DNA of 42,838 nt, taken from assembly GCA_016180585.1 (NCBI GenBank), contig JACPAX010000009.1, positions 1 to 42,838 of the forward strand. Reading direction: 5' to 3'. This document shows positions 5,598-14,382 of this stretch, in pieces (positions within the stretch are counted from its first letter, which is position 1; every line of letters starts with the position of its first letter). Both the position numbers and the translations under genes were made by a program. The notes beneath the pieces were generated by a model. That model did not search any database, was not told the origin of the DNA, and worked only from the letters and a program-made list of their open reading frames with translations. The DNA is from Candidatus Omnitrophota bacterium (GTDB taxonomy: Bacteria > Omnitrophota > Gorgyraeia > 2-02-FULL-51-18).

Positions 5598-7403
5598 ATG
5601 GAACAGGTCCATTCCTTTCATATTCCCGTGATGGGCACGGGTTTTACGATAGATACGCCGCTGAAGGTGGCCCCGTACGGGATCTCGTCGGTGATTTCCC
5701 TTGTGGACGACCAGCTCATCGAAAAGATGCGCGAGCATTACAGCCGTCTTTATTGGGAGACCTATGTCCCCATTCTCTCCGGGGAAGAGGACTCCCGGGC
5801 CCGCCGGATCACCGAGTATCTGAATTTTATCCATCGCGTCGTCGGGCGGCAGGTCGAGGAACTCAGGCAATCGCCTTTTGAGCCGGGCAGCGAGATCTCG
5901 AGGTACTTTGAGCTTCTCGACGACCATTCTCCGCTCAAGCGCGAATACCGGCAAATGCTGGCCGCCTCCGGCGGTCCGGACAAAGCGCTTTTGCAGACGC
6001 GCCTGCGGGAACGGGTCGTGGCCGGCGCCATCGACGTGAATATCATGACCAAGGTGGACCGCGGAGGATTCAAGAATGGCCACAAACTCTCCCGCGAATA
6101 TTCCGACGCGATGGCCGCGCTCCGCGGATTCGCCAAGAGCGAGCTCGACGCCTCGGTGGTTTTTTCGGCGGGGCTCAATCTTCCGCTCTACGGTTACCTG
6201 GGGGAATTTGAGGATTTTTATCCCGACGCGGAGGGCCGGCTCAAGAAAAGGGTGATTCTCAAGGTCAGCGATTTGAGGTCCGCTTCCGTCCAGGCCAGGG
6301 TGCTCGCCAAGAAAGGCATCTGGGTATCGGAGTGCCGGGTGGAGTCGGGTCTCAACTGCGGAGGCCACGCGTTTCCCACCGAGGGCCGCCTCTTGGGTCC
6401 GGTGCTTGAGGAATTCAAAGAAAAAAAAGAGGAGCTCGTCCGCTCGCTTTTTGAGATTTACGGCCGGGCGGTAAAGGAGAAAAAGGGTTCCGGGCCCTCC
6501 CATCCCCCCGCGATGCGCCTCACGGCCCAGGGGGGAGTCGGGACCGCCGCCGAACACCGGTTTCTGCTGCGCTACTATGATCTGGATTCGGTCGGGTGGG
6601 GGACGCCGTTTCTTCTGGTGCCTGAGGCGACAAGCGTCGACAGCGAGATGCTCGCCAAGCTCGTGAAGGCCGGCGAAGACGACATTTACTTGAGCGATTC
6701 TTCGCCGCTGGGGATCCCGTTTTACAACCTGAAGGACTCCGCCAGCGAAGAGTCGCGCCGCGAAAAAATCGAAGAGGGGAAGCCGGGAAGCCCCTGCTTC
6801 AACAAGTACCTGGCGCTCAACGTCGAGTTCGACGAACCGCTCTGCACGGCCTCCTACCAGTACCAGGCAAAAAAAATCAAGCTGCTCCGCGAAAAAAACC
6901 TCCCCGACCCCGAGTTTGAGAAGGAATACGAAAGAATCGTCGAGAAATCCTGCATCTGCCGCCATCTCGGCGACGGCGCGCTCGCCAAGCACGGGCTCGA
7001 GAAGGACAAAAAGAGGCTCAATCCCGCGGTTTGCCCGGGGCCGAATCTGGCGTACTTCTCCAGGATCGTCTCGCTCGAGGAAATGGTGGGGCATATTTAC
7101 GGCAGGGCGCGTGTCATCGGCGGCACGGTCTCGCGCCCGCACGTGTTGATCAACGAAATGAGGCTTTATGTCCGGTTCCTCAAGGAGGCGATCCTCAAGT
7201 CTTCCTCCCGGCTGACCCGGAAAGAGGCGGAGTATTTCGCCGAGTTCAAAAAAAATCTCACGGAGGCGGTTGACTACTACCGGAGACTCGCCGACCAGAT
7301 CCTCGAGGAGTCCGAGCAGTCCAGAAACGATTTTTTGCAGCATGTGTTTATCTTGAGGCAGGAGCTTGAAAAAATCACGCTGCCCTGCGTGGTCGCCTGG
7401 TAA
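5598..7403 (+). CDS. Conserved protein of unknown function, cysteine- and glycine-motif rich
   Basis: This 601-residue soluble protein belongs to a family I recall as uncharacterised in Geobacter, Chlorobi and Bacteroidetes genomes. Visible marks are the N-terminal PVMGTGFTIDTPLKVAPYGI, IDVNIMTKVD (about 145-154), SGLNCGGHAFP (250-260), AQGGVGTAAEH (310-320) followed by DSVGWGTPFLLVPEATS, and cysteines at 246, 254, 400, 416, 452, 454 and 479 (the last in NPAVCPGPN). The alternating pattern and glycine loops recall a TIM-barrel flavin or phosphate binder, and the cysteines could hold a metal or Fe-S centre; both are guesses. It is the first gene of the operon that continues into KorAB and Feo, behind a CRP-like promoter. 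The upstream start context has no clear ribosome site. Confidence 0.75.
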   Translation: MEQVHSFHIPVMGTGFTIDTPLKVAPYGISSVISLVDDQLIEKMREHYSRLYWETYVPILSGEEDSRARRITEYLNFIHRVVGRQVEELRQSPFEPGSEISRYFELLDDHSPLKREYRQMLAASGGPDKALLQTRLRERVVAGAIDVNIMTKVDRGGFKNGHKLSREYSDAMAALRGFAKSELDASVVFSAGLNLPLYGYLGEFEDFYPDAEGRLKKRVILKVSDLRSASVQARVLAKKGIWVSECRVESGLNCGGHAFPTEGRLLGPVLEEFKEKKEELVRSLFEIYGRAVKEKKGSGPSHPPAMRLTAQGGVGTAAEHRFLLRYYDLDSVGWGTPFLLVPEATSVDSEMLAKLVKAGEDDIYLSDSSPLGIPFYNLKDSASEESRREKIEEGKPGSPCFNKYLALNVEFDEPLCTASYQYQAKKIKLLREKNLPDPEFEKEYERIVEKSCICRHLGDGALAKHGLEKDKKRLNPAVCPGPNLAYFSRIVSLEEMVGHIYGRARVIGGTVSRPHVLINEMRLYVRFLKEAILKSSSRLTRKEAEYFAEFKKNLTEAVDYYRRLADQILEESEQSRNDFLQHVFILRQELEKITLPCVVAW

Positions 7404-7406
7404 AAA

Positions 7407-7964
7407 ATGCATACGGTTTTTTGCGAAGAGTATCAAACGCGGATCCGACGGACCGAAGGCCTGCTGAGATCGGCTTTGGAGAAGTCCCTGGCCTTGGGGA
7501 CTCCGCTCATTCTCGCTTCAACCACCGGCGATTCCGCGAAGAGAGCGCTGGATTTGCTTCCGCCGGGAAAGGGGCGTCTTGTCGTCGTCACGTACGGCGG
7601 CCCGTCCGGATGGTTCGACCCGGAGATCCTGCGCCGGCTTGAGGCGGGAGGACATGCGGTATTGAAGCACGACCCCCCTTTTCTTCTCCCGACGCGGTTT
7701 CTGTGCGGGATCTCGCGGATTTTAAACCGCCGCGTCCGGCGGCAATGGGGCGAGGCGGGCGTGACCTGCGTGGAGATCGCCAAGCACGCGCTTCGGGCCG
7801 GTCGCATCGGCCGCGGAAGCCGGGTGGTCGCCGTCGCCGGCCAAGAAAAAGGCCTCGATACGGCGCTCATGCTTGAGATCGGCGCGGGCGGGGAAGTGAC
7901 ACCAGTCACAGACGCGGCCGGGCCGGAGAAAGTATGCTTGGACCAGGGGGGGAGTGTCTCTTGA
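7407..7964 (+). CDS. Stand-alone pyruvate-kinase C-terminal (alpha/beta) domain protein
   Basis: The 185-residue product resembles the C-terminal alpha/beta domain of pyruvate kinase without the catalytic barrel. It has the STTGDSAKRALDL segment (about 39-51), then VTCVEIAKHALRAGRIGRGSRVVAVAGQEKGLDTALML, which parallels the family pattern of a conserved helix, a G.I strand and a GxDTAL turn. Orphan domains of this kind occur in several anaerobes with unknown function, possibly ligand sensing in carbon metabolism. It begins 3 nt after the upstream gene and overlaps the hemerythrin gene by about 30 nt if that uses the ATG at 7934. A CRP-like half-palindrome lies inside its 3' end (7895-7910). 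Confidence 0.7.
   Translation: MHTVFCEEYQTRIRRTEGLLRSALEKSLALGTPLILASTTGDSAKRALDLLPPGKGRLVVVTYGGPSGWFDPEILRRLEAGGHAVLKHDPPFLLPTRFLCGISRILNRRVRRQWGEAGVTCVEIAKHALRAGRIGRGSRVVAVAGQEKGLDTALMLEIGAGGEVTPVTDAAGPEKVCLDQGGSVS
7895..7910. promoter_or_regulatory. Possible internal CRP-like site
   Basis: AGTGAC-ACCA-GTCACA matches the TGTGAC-N4-GTCACA pattern with one outer mismatch. It lies in coding sequence (codons for VTPVT) just before the hemerythrin start. No -10 is seen at the class II distance, so it may be coincidental. Confidence 0.25.
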
Positions 7965-8485
7965 TTCAGTCGCGGAAGCCGGGCCCGGTGGACTTTCTTA
8001 AAGAACACCACGCCCAAATCGACGGGGAGATCGCCAAATTTGAAGAGTCCCTGCGGGAGCTTCGGTATTCCGGCGGCGGGACCCTGCCGAGGCACATCCG
8101 CCAGCTGCGCCAGGCGATGGAGCTTTTCTATTTGAGGCTTTCCCGGCACGTGGCGTTGGAGGAGCAGGTCTTTTTTCCTTTCATGGAGAAGTACGTGCCC
8201 CGCTTCGAGCCCATGATCTCTTTTTTTAAATCGGAGCACGAGAGCCTGAGGAAAAATCACGAAGCGGTGGCGTCCTCTCTTAAACGGTTCTCCAGGGGAC
8301 GGCCCGACCTCAATGCCGGCAGGGAATTGGAGAGGCTCCGTGGCACGGCGACCTATCTGATTTATCTTTTACGCAATCACGCGAAAGTGGAGGATGAGAG
8401 CATTTACAAATCGGCGAACCGGGATTTGAACGCCGACGAGAAAGCGGAGCTGGCCCGGCGAATCCGGGACTATCAATATTCCTGA
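7934..8485 (+). CDS. Hemerythrin HHE cation-binding domain protein
   Basis: This protein of up to 183 residues is a four-helix hemerythrin-like domain. It shows the HHE signatures FLKEHHAQIDGEI, LSRHVALEEQVFFPFME, FKSEHESLRKNHEAV and LLRNHAKVEDESIY, which supply the His/Glu ligands of a di-iron site. Such proteins bind O2 or NO or sense iron and redox state, and a role shielding the neighbouring oxygen-sensitive KorAB from O2 is plausible. Two starts are possible: ATG 7934 with GGAG 5 nt upstream, or TTG 7961 with a strong GGGGGGGAG site and a TTGA overlap with the upstream stop; the second looks at least as good. korA follows after 12 nt. Confidence 0.85.
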   Translation: MLGPGGECLLIQSRKPGPVDFLKEHHAQIDGEIAKFEESLRELRYSGGGTLPRHIRQLRQAMELFYLRLSRHVALEEQVFFPFMEKYVPRFEPMISFFKSEHESLRKNHEAVASSLKRFSRGRPDLNAGRELERLRGTATYLIYLLRNHAKVEDESIYKSANRDLNADEKAELARRIRDYQYS

Positions 8486-8497
8486 AGGGGGACTCGA

Positions 8498-10264
8498 ATG
8501 ATTACCAACGACATGACGATCAAAATCGGCGGCGAGGCCGGCATGGGGGTGGAGTCCGGCGGCGCCGGGCTGACCCGGGCGCTCGCGCGGGGGGGGCTGC
8601 ACGTTTTCGGTTTCTCGGACTTTATGTCGAGGATCCGGGGGGGACACAACTTTTTTCAGCTGAGGGCCGGCGTCTCCGAGGTTTTCACGTTCGCCGAAGA
8701 GGTGCACCTTCTGATCGCGTTCACGAAGGACTGCATCGAGAGGCACCGGCACGAGGTCGCCGCCGCCGGCGCCATTCTGTACGACGAGGCGCTCGGCGTC
8801 GACCCGGAATCCATGCCCGGACGGGGGGTGCTGGCCTGCCCGGTGCCGTTTTCGAAGATTGCCGTGGAAACTGGCGGGGACCCGATCATGGCCAATACCT
8901 GCGCGATCGCCGCCGCCGCGGGAATCACCGGCTACGATTTCGAACGGATCCGGGAAGTGCTTGAGGAAAATTTCAAAAAGAAAAGCGAAAAAGTGGCCGC
9001 GGGAAACATCGCGGTGGCGCAGGCCGGTTACCGGTACGCCAAGGAAAAATACTCCGCCGGCTTCAAATACAGGCTGCAGGCGATCGGCGGCCGAAAGACC
9101 GAAGACCGCATGATCCTCAACGGCAATCAGGCGCTGGCGATGGGCGCGATGGCCGCGGGGTGTAAATTCATCGCGGCCTACCCGATGACGCCGGCGACCT
9201 CGATTTTTGAGTTCATCACGGCCCATGCCTCGGAGTACGGGATTGTCTCCAAACAGACGGAGGATGAGATCGCGGCCCTGCTTTTCGCGATAGGTGCCGG
9301 CCATGCCGGCCTGCGCGCGATGACCTGCACCTCGGGCGGCGGATTTTGCCTGATGGTGGAGGCGCTGGGCCTGGCGAGTATGAGCGAGACTCCTGTCGTG
9401 GTCGCCGAGGTGCAGCGGGTCGGCCCCTCGACGGGTTTTCCGACGCGCACCGAGCAATCGGACCTGGAGTTCGCGATCCACGCCTCCCACGGGGAGTCAC
9501 CCCGTATTGTGATCGCCCCGGCGACCGTCGAGGAGTGTTTTGAGGCCGGCTGGAGGGCGTTTAATCTGGCCGAGAAGTATCAGTGTCCCGTGATTATTTT
9601 AAGCGATCTCCATCTGTCTTCGCATCTTCAGTCGATCGATAAAAACCGCCTTGATTTTTCGAAGGTGAAGATAGATCGCGGGGAGCTTCTGACGAGAGGG
9701 GATCTTGAAAAGCTAAGGGACTACAAGAGGCACCTGGTGACCGACAGCGGCGTTTCACCCCGGGCGATCCCGGGACACCCGCGCTCGGTTTACGTCACCA
9801 CCAGCGACGAGCATAACGAGTACGGCTATGCCGTTGAGGACGCCGAGACGCGCAATAAAATGATGGAAAAAAGAATGCGCAAGCTCGAGACGGCCGCCAG
9901 AGAGGACATGAGACCGCCCCTTCTTTATGGCGACCCGGACGCCGATTATACGTTTCTCTGCTGGGGGTCGGTGTACGGCTCCGTGCGGGAATCAGTGGAT
10001 CTTTTGGGCAAGCGGGGCGTGAAGGCCAATGTCCTGCGTTTCGCCGATCTCTGGCCGTTTCCAATCGAAAAGGCGAGGCCGTTTCTCGAGAGGGCCAGGC
10101 ATCTGGTGGTGGTCGAGAATAATTACACGGGACAGCTCGCCCATCTCATCAGCCGGTGCGCGTGCGTCGAGATGGACACGAAGATCTTAAAATACAGCGG
10201 GCGTCCGTTTTCACCCGAGGAAGTGATCGCCAATTTGAGAGAGGAGGCCAGGATCCATGTCTAA
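8498..10264 (+). CDS. korA: 2-oxoacid:ferredoxin oxidoreductase, fused gamma-alpha subunit (KorA type)
   Basis: This 588-residue subunit joins an N-terminal gamma domain (about residues 5-190, with KIGGEAGMGVESGG and SRIRGGHNFFQLR) to an alpha domain (about 205-588, with NGNQALAMGAMAAGCKFIAAYPMTPATSIFEFI and SGGGFCLMVEALGLASMSETPVV). With KorB it forms the two-subunit enzyme that oxidatively decarboxylates a 2-oxoacid (typically 2-oxoglutarate, sometimes pyruvate) to the acyl-CoA while reducing ferredoxin, or runs in reverse to fix CO2. There is an AAGGGGG ribosome site before ATG 8498, and the gene overlaps korB by 8 nt. Substrate cannot be fixed from sequence alone. It acts in the cytoplasm. 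Confidence 0.93.
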   Translation: MITNDMTIKIGGEAGMGVESGGAGLTRALARGGLHVFGFSDFMSRIRGGHNFFQLRAGVSEVFTFAEEVHLLIAFTKDCIERHRHEVAAAGAILYDEALGVDPESMPGRGVLACPVPFSKIAVETGGDPIMANTCAIAAAAGITGYDFERIREVLEENFKKKSEKVAAGNIAVAQAGYRYAKEKYSAGFKYRLQAIGGRKTEDRMILNGNQALAMGAMAAGCKFIAAYPMTPATSIFEFITAHASEYGIVSKQTEDEIAALLFAIGAGHAGLRAMTCTSGGGFCLMVEALGLASMSETPVVVAEVQRVGPSTGFPTRTEQSDLEFAIHASHGESPRIVIAPATVEECFEAGWRAFNLAEKYQCPVIILSDLHLSSHLQSIDKNRLDFSKVKIDRGELLTRGDLEKLRDYKRHLVTDSGVSPRAIPGHPRSVYVTTSDEHNEYGYAVEDAETRNKMMEKRMRKLETAAREDMRPPLLYGDPDADYTFLCWGSVYGSVRESVDLLGKRGVKANVLRFADLWPFPIEKARPFLERARHLVVVENNYTGQLAHLISRCACVEMDTKILKYSGRPFSPEEVIANLREEARIHV

Positions 10265-11144
10265 TCTGGACGATTTTTTAAGTCCCGAGTCGCCGACCTG
10301 GTGCCCGGGCTGCGGGGATTACACGATCCTCAAGTGTCTTAAGGAGGCGCTGGTGACGCAGGGGCTGGCGCCGCATGAAGTGATGGTGGTCTCGGGGATC
10401 GGCTGCGGGTCCAAGGTCCCCTATTATTTGCGCTCCAACGGCTACGATTCCCTTCACGGCCGGGCCCTGCCGGTCGCCCAGGGCATCAAGCTGGCCAACC
10501 ACGCGCTGAAGGTGATCGTGGTCTCCGGCGACGGCGACAGCATGGGAATCGGGGGGAACCATTTTTTGCACGCGATGAGAAGGAATCCGGACATCACGCA
10601 CATCATCGAAAACAACCAGATCTACGGCCTGACCAAAGGGCAGTTCTCGCCGACCAGCCCCAAGGGTTTTGTCACGAGCACTTCCCCGGATGGGTCGCTG
10701 GAGGCGGCGCTCAACCCGATGGTGCTCGGCGTGGCGGGAGGCGCGACTTTCGTCTCCAGGACTTTTTCGGGGGACGTCCGACACATGGTGGAGACGCTGG
10801 TCCGGGCGATGAAGCACAGAGGGTATTCCGTCATCGACGTGCTTCAACCCTGCGTGACCTTCAACAAGATCAACTCCTTTAAATGGTACAAGGAAAGGGT
10901 GTATGATGTCACCAAGTCCGCGGATTACCGGCCCCAGGACCGGAAGTGGGCGTTCGCCAAGGCGCTCGAGTGGGGGGAGAAGATCCCGATCGGCGTGATT
11001 TACGAAGACACGTCGACCCCGACGTACGAGGACCAGGTCCAGGTCCTGCAGGAGGGCCCTCTGGCGGAGCGGGACGAAAGGGAGCGCCCCATTCATTGGC
11101 GGGTGCTGGCGGGCGAGGAAAAACTGAAGCGGGCGTTTTGCTAA
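10257..11144 (+). CDS. korB: 2-oxoacid:ferredoxin oxidoreductase, beta subunit (TPP-binding)
   Basis: This 295-residue TPP-binding partner of KorA has WCPGCGDY with Cys16 and Cys19, and the GIGCGS turn; these contribute to the single [4Fe-4S] cluster of this class. The TPP/Mg motif is GDGDSMGIGGNHFLHAMRR near residues 89-107, followed by NNQIYGLTKGQFSPTS, and QPCVTFNK is the fourth conserved segment. There is no separate ferredoxin-like delta subunit nearby, as expected for the two-subunit type. The ATG overlaps the korA end by 8 nt. A 36-nt gap separates it from the DUF2721 gene. Confidence 0.93.
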   Translation: MSNLDDFLSPESPTWCPGCGDYTILKCLKEALVTQGLAPHEVMVVSGIGCGSKVPYYLRSNGYDSLHGRALPVAQGIKLANHALKVIVVSGDGDSMGIGGNHFLHAMRRNPDITHIIENNQIYGLTKGQFSPTSPKGFVTSTSPDGSLEAALNPMVLGVAGGATFVSRTFSGDVRHMVETLVRAMKHRGYSVIDVLQPCVTFNKINSFKWYKERVYDVTKSADYRPQDRKWAFAKALEWGEKIPIGVIYEDTSTPTYEDQVQVLQEGPLAERDERERPIHWRVLAGEEKLKRAFC

Positions 11145-11180
11145 AAAAACCGTTGAAGCGCAAAACTCAGGGGACAGACC

Positions 11181-11639
11181 ATGGAAATCACCAAGATCGT
11201 GCAGGAGATTCAATACGTCCTGGCCCCGGCGGTCATGGTCTCAAGCTCGGCGCTGCTTCTCCTGGGGTATCAGAACAAATTTTCGAATCTCGCCAGCCGC
11301 TTCCGCGCGCTTAATCACGAAAAACGGTCTCTGATTCGCAAGGCCCAAAAAGACGAGACGGAAAAAGAGCGTCTGCTGAGCCTGGAGCGGCAGATCGACC
11401 ACCTGATGGCGCGCGCCCGGCACGTGAAAAACGCGATCCTCATGGCGTATGAGGCGATCATCTGTTTTTCGGTGACCTCCGTCCTGATTTTTCTGAATGT
11501 CTACGCCGCCTTCCAGCTCTACCAAACCATTATCGTCGTTTTCCTGGCGGGGCTTTTTCTGACCTTGGCCGGCGCGGCCTGCCTGATCGCCGAGACAAGG
11601 CTTTTTTATAAGGTCATCGCCCTTGAAAGAAAATCCTAA
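11181..11639 (+). CDS. DUF2721 membrane protein
   Basis: The 152-residue product fits the DUF2721 pattern: an N-terminal hydrophobic helix (about 12-30, APAVMVSSSALLLLGY), a charged cytoplasmic helical segment with RFRALNHEKRSL (about 41-52) and an arginine/glutamate-rich stretch, then two closely spaced transmembrane helices (about 84-110 and 115-140). The function of the family is unknown. It sits in the middle of the Kor/Feo operon, and its last 17 nt overlap the TTG start of the PpsR-type gene, suggesting coupling. Confidence 0.8.
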   Translation: MEITKIVQEIQYVLAPAVMVSSSALLLLGYQNKFSNLASRFRALNHEKRSLIRKAQKDETEKERLLSLERQIDHLMARARHVKNAILMAYEAIICFSVTSVLIFLNVYAAFQLYQTIIVVFLAGLFLTLAGAACLIAETRLFYKVIALERKS

Positions 11640-12432
11640 AAGAATTTATCTGATTTCGGACTCGACGGGGGAGCTCGGCGCGCGCTTCACCAACGCGCTC
11701 GCAAGCCAATTTCCGAAGGCCCGCATCGCGATCGAGCGGTTCAACTTCGTCGACTCGACCAAAAAAATTTCCAAAATCATCTCCGGCCTGTCGCCCCAAG
11801 ACAGCATTTTATTTCATACGGTGCTGTCCAAAAGGCTCAAACAGGCCATCGGCGCGATAAGCCGCGCCCGCGGGATACACGCCTTTGACCTCACCGGCCC
11901 GCCGACGGATTTTATGGTGAAACATTTGAGGTCGAGGCCCGTCTGGGACGTGACGGCGGTCCACCGGATCAACCAGGATTACCACCAGCGCATCGACGCG
12001 ATTGAATTCACGATGGCCCATGACGACGGGATGGGGCCGGCCGGTCTCGACCGGGCGGAGATCATTCTTGTCGGTCCGTCGCGATGTTCCAAGACGCCGA
12101 CGAGCGTTTATCTGGCGATCAAGGGCTGGCGCGTGGCCAACGTCCCGCTGATCCGCGGCCTCGGAATCAGCCAGCCGCTCGCCGCGCTGCGAAAGGACCC
12201 GCGGGTGGTCGGTTTTATCATCCGGCCGGAGAAATTGCGCGAGGTCCGGGAAAAACGGGCGGCGGAGCTCGGCACGCAGCCCGCCGGCTATACCGATCTT
12301 GAGGAGATTTACAAGGAAATCAAATGGGCCGGCGAGATTTACCGCCGCTACGAGTGGAGGCGGATAGACATCACGGACCGGGCCATTGAAGAGACGGCGG
12401 CCCAGATCCTGCGGGTCTTGCCGGAGAGGTGA
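11623..12432 (+). CDS. Pyruvate,water dikinase / PPDK regulatory protein (DUF299 kinase-pyrophosphorylase)
   Basis: The 269-residue product shows the family marks YLISDSTGE at the N-terminus, the P-loop-like GPSRCSKTPTSVYLA near residues 149-163, and the C-terminal IDITDRAIEETAAQIL. These bifunctional enzymes switch PEP synthase (PpsR type) or PPDK (RP type) off and on by ADP-dependent threonine phosphorylation and Pi-dependent dephosphorylation. That fits control of the pyruvate/PEP node beside KorAB. The target dikinase is not in this window, so PpsR or PDRP cannot be chosen. The start is a TTG; no in-frame ATG lies before the SDSTGE motif. It overlaps the next gene by 4 nt (GTGA). Confidence 0.88.
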   Translation: MKENPKRIYLISDSTGELGARFTNALASQFPKARIAIERFNFVDSTKKISKIISGLSPQDSILFHTVLSKRLKQAIGAISRARGIHAFDLTGPPTDFMVKHLRSRPVWDVTAVHRINQDYHQRIDAIEFTMAHDDGMGPAGLDRAEIILVGPSRCSKTPTSVYLAIKGWRVANVPLIRGLGISQPLAALRKDPRVVGFIIRPEKLREVREKRAAELGTQPAGYTDLEEIYKEIKWAGEIYRRYEWRRIDITDRAIEETAAQILRVLPER

Positions 12433-12974
12433 CCGACGCGATGCGCTGCTGCCACAACGGGGACGGGAAAAAAGAGGGCCCGGGGTCGCCGCGGGTGGTG
12501 ATCACCGGCTGGCCGAACGTGGGTAAAAGCGTTCTTTTCAATCAGCTGACCGGCCGCTATGTCACCGTGTCCAACTACCCCGGCACGACGGTGGAGGTAT
12601 CCCGCGGCCATGCCCTGATCGAAGACAGGGCCTTTGAGGTGATCGACACCCCCGGTCTCTATACGCTGCTGCCGGTAAGCGAAGAGGAGAGAGTCGCGCG
12701 GCGGATCCTGCTGTATGAGAAACCGTCGCTTGTCGTGCATGTCGCGGAGGCGAGGAACTTTGAGAAGATGCTGCCGCTCACGATCCAGCTTATCGAAAGC
12801 TCGCTTCCCACGCTTCTGGTTCTCAACATGATGGACGAGGCCCAAAAGGCCGGGGTTCGTCTGGACCTGGGGCATTTGGAGAAAAATTTGGGAGTGCCGG
12901 TGGTCGGCACCGTCGGGACCAAAGGCCGTGGAGTGGGTTTTTTGAAAAAAAGGATAGCGGAAAATGCGCTTTGA
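12429..12974 (+). CDS. feoB: FeoB N-terminal G domain, encoded as a separate protein
   Basis: This 181-residue protein is the GTPase domain of the ferrous iron transporter FeoB: G1 GWPNVGKS (about 29-36), G2/switch NYPGTTVEV, G3 DTPG, and G4 NMMD (about 133-136). In most bacteria this domain is fused to the membrane channel; here it ends at a TGA and the rest is a separate frame starting 11 nt earlier at 12964. Clean overlap and a sensible start for the second half suggest a genuine split rather than a frameshift, though a sequencing error cannot be excluded. GTG 12429 overlaps the upstream stop; ATG 12441 is an alternative with better ribosome-site spacing. Two cysteines follow the second start (MRCCH). 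Confidence 0.88.
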   Translation: MTDAMRCCHNGDGKKEGPGSPRVVITGWPNVGKSVLFNQLTGRYVTVSNYPGTTVEVSRGHALIEDRAFEVIDTPGLYTLLPVSEEERVARRILLYEKPSLVVHVAEARNFEKMLPLTIQLIESSLPTLLVLNMMDEAQKAGVRLDLGHLEKNLGVPVVGTVGTKGRGVGFLKKRIAENAL

Positions 12975-14382
12975 TTCGGCGCTCGGGTCGGCCGAGGGGC
13001 TGCTGAAGGGGGAATACGGCGCGCCGAGGCGTTTTATCGCGTCGCTCCTGATTCAGGAGGATCCGGAGATCACCGATCTCGTCCGGCGGCAAGAGCCGGG
13101 AAACCTCGCGGAGATAGAAAAAATCATCCGGGAACTCAAAAACCACTCGGAGGGGCCCGTGGAATACCAGCAGGCCATTCGGCGCCGCGGGCAGGCCGCC
13201 CGGATCGCGGCGGGCGCGGTCCTTCCCAACAGGGTGGACGAGAACTTCGGGCACCGTTTTGATTTCATCCTGATGAATCCCTTGAGCGGGGGGCTTGTCC
13301 TTGCGCTGATTCTTTATTTTGGGATTTACCAGTTTGTGGGGGTCCTCGGCGCCGGCGTGGCCGTCGATTTCCTCGAAGACACGGTTTTCGGGAAAATCCT
13401 CAATCCCCGGATGGTCGGGTTTTTCGCGAAGACCGTCCCCTGGGCGCCGCTTCGCGATCTTTTCACGGGAGAGTACGGGGTGCTGACGCTCGGACTCCGT
13501 TACGCGGTGTCGCTGATCCTTCCCATCGTCACGTTTTTTTTCCTCGTCTTCTCGGTGATCGAGGACACCGGCTATCTGCCGAGGCTTGCGATGCTTTTGG
13601 ACCGGATTTTCAAAAGAATCGGCTTGAGCGGGCGCGCGGTGATCCCGATGGTGCTCGGTTTCGGCTGCGCGACGATGGCGACCCTGGTGACGAGAACGCT
13701 TCCGACCCGGAGAGAGAGGCTTATCGCGACGCTTCTTTTGTCCCTGGCGGTGCCGTGTTCGGCGCAGCTGGGCGTGATTCTGGCGATTCTGGCCGGCCGG
13801 CCGAAGGCGATGATGGTCTGGGCGGGAGTGGTCGGGTTTGTTTTTCTGGCCGTCGGATCTCTGGCGGCCCGGATTTTGCCCGGTCAGAAACCTTCGTTCT
13901 ACATGGAGCTCCCCCCGCTGCGCCTTCCGCAGTTGGGCAATGTTCTGATCAAGACTTATTCAAGGGTCCGTTGGTATTTTCTGGAAGTGCTGCCGCTTTT
14001 TCTTCTGGTGAGCGTTCTCATCTGGGCCGGCCAGCTGACGGGACTCTTTGACCGCGTGATCGGCGCGCTGCGCGCGCCGGTGGCATGGATCGGGCTTCCC
14101 TCTGAAGCGGCCAAGGTTTTTCTTTTTGGTTTTTTCAGGCGCGATTACGGCGCGGCGGGGCTTTATGATTTGGAGAAGGCCGGGGCGCTGGACGGAAGGC
14201 AGCTTGTCGTCGCCTGCGTCGCGCTGACGCTTTTTTTGCCGTGCGTGGCGCAGTTTCTCATCAATATCAAGGAAAGAGGGTGGAAGACGGGGATCGCGAT
14301 CTCGCTTTTCATCCTCTGTTTCGCGTTTGGGACCGCGGTGCTGGTGAACGCGGGATTGACCGGTCTGGGGGTGAGCCTATGA
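12964..14382 (+). CDS. feoB: FeoB membrane permease half
   Basis: This 472-residue protein contains the helical linker (about 1-85) and the FeoB channel with two gate (nucleoside-recognition-like) domains. Visible marks are EDTGYLPRLAMLLDRIFKRI, GFGCATMATLVTRTLPTRRERL, VPCSAQLGVILAIL and FFRRDYGAAGLYDL, with about eight to ten hydrophobic helices between residues 100 and 470. It imports Fe(II) across the inner membrane together with the G-domain protein encoded just upstream and FeoA downstream. It overlaps the upstream gene by 11 nt and the FeoA gene by 4 nt (ATGA). Confidence 0.92.
   Translation: MRFDSALGSAEGLLKGEYGAPRRFIASLLIQEDPEITDLVRRQEPGNLAEIEKIIRELKNHSEGPVEYQQAIRRRGQAARIAAGAVLPNRVDENFGHRFDFILMNPLSGGLVLALILYFGIYQFVGVLGAGVAVDFLEDTVFGKILNPRMVGFFAKTVPWAPLRDLFTGEYGVLTLGLRYAVSLILPIVTFFFLVFSVIEDTGYLPRLAMLLDRIFKRIGLSGRAVIPMVLGFGCATMATLVTRTLPTRRERLIATLLLSLAVPCSAQLGVILAILAGRPKAMMVWAGVVGFVFLAVGSLAARILPGQKPSFYMELPPLRLPQLGNVLIKTYSRVRWYFLEVLPLFLLVSVLIWAGQLTGLFDRVIGALRAPVAWIGLPSEAAKVFLFGFFRRDYGAAGLYDLEKAGALDGRQLVVACVALTLFLPCVAQFLINIKERGWKTGIAISLFILCFAFGTAVLVNAGLTGLGVSL

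Noticed and set aside
5595-7436. A 613-codon open frame on the minus strand
   Set aside because: It is fully antisense to the conserved 601-residue protein at 5598-7403, its product is low-complexity Arg/His/Gly-rich, and GC-rich codon use explains the open mirror frame.
8369-9490. Long minus-strand frame across hemerythrin and korA
   Set aside because: Mirror frame of clearly homologous plus-strand genes, with no recognisable domain.
12961-12980. Frameshift in feoB instead of a split gene
   Set aside because: Provisionally rejected because both halves have sensible ends and an 11-nt overlap with an ATG; a sequencing error cannot be fully excluded.
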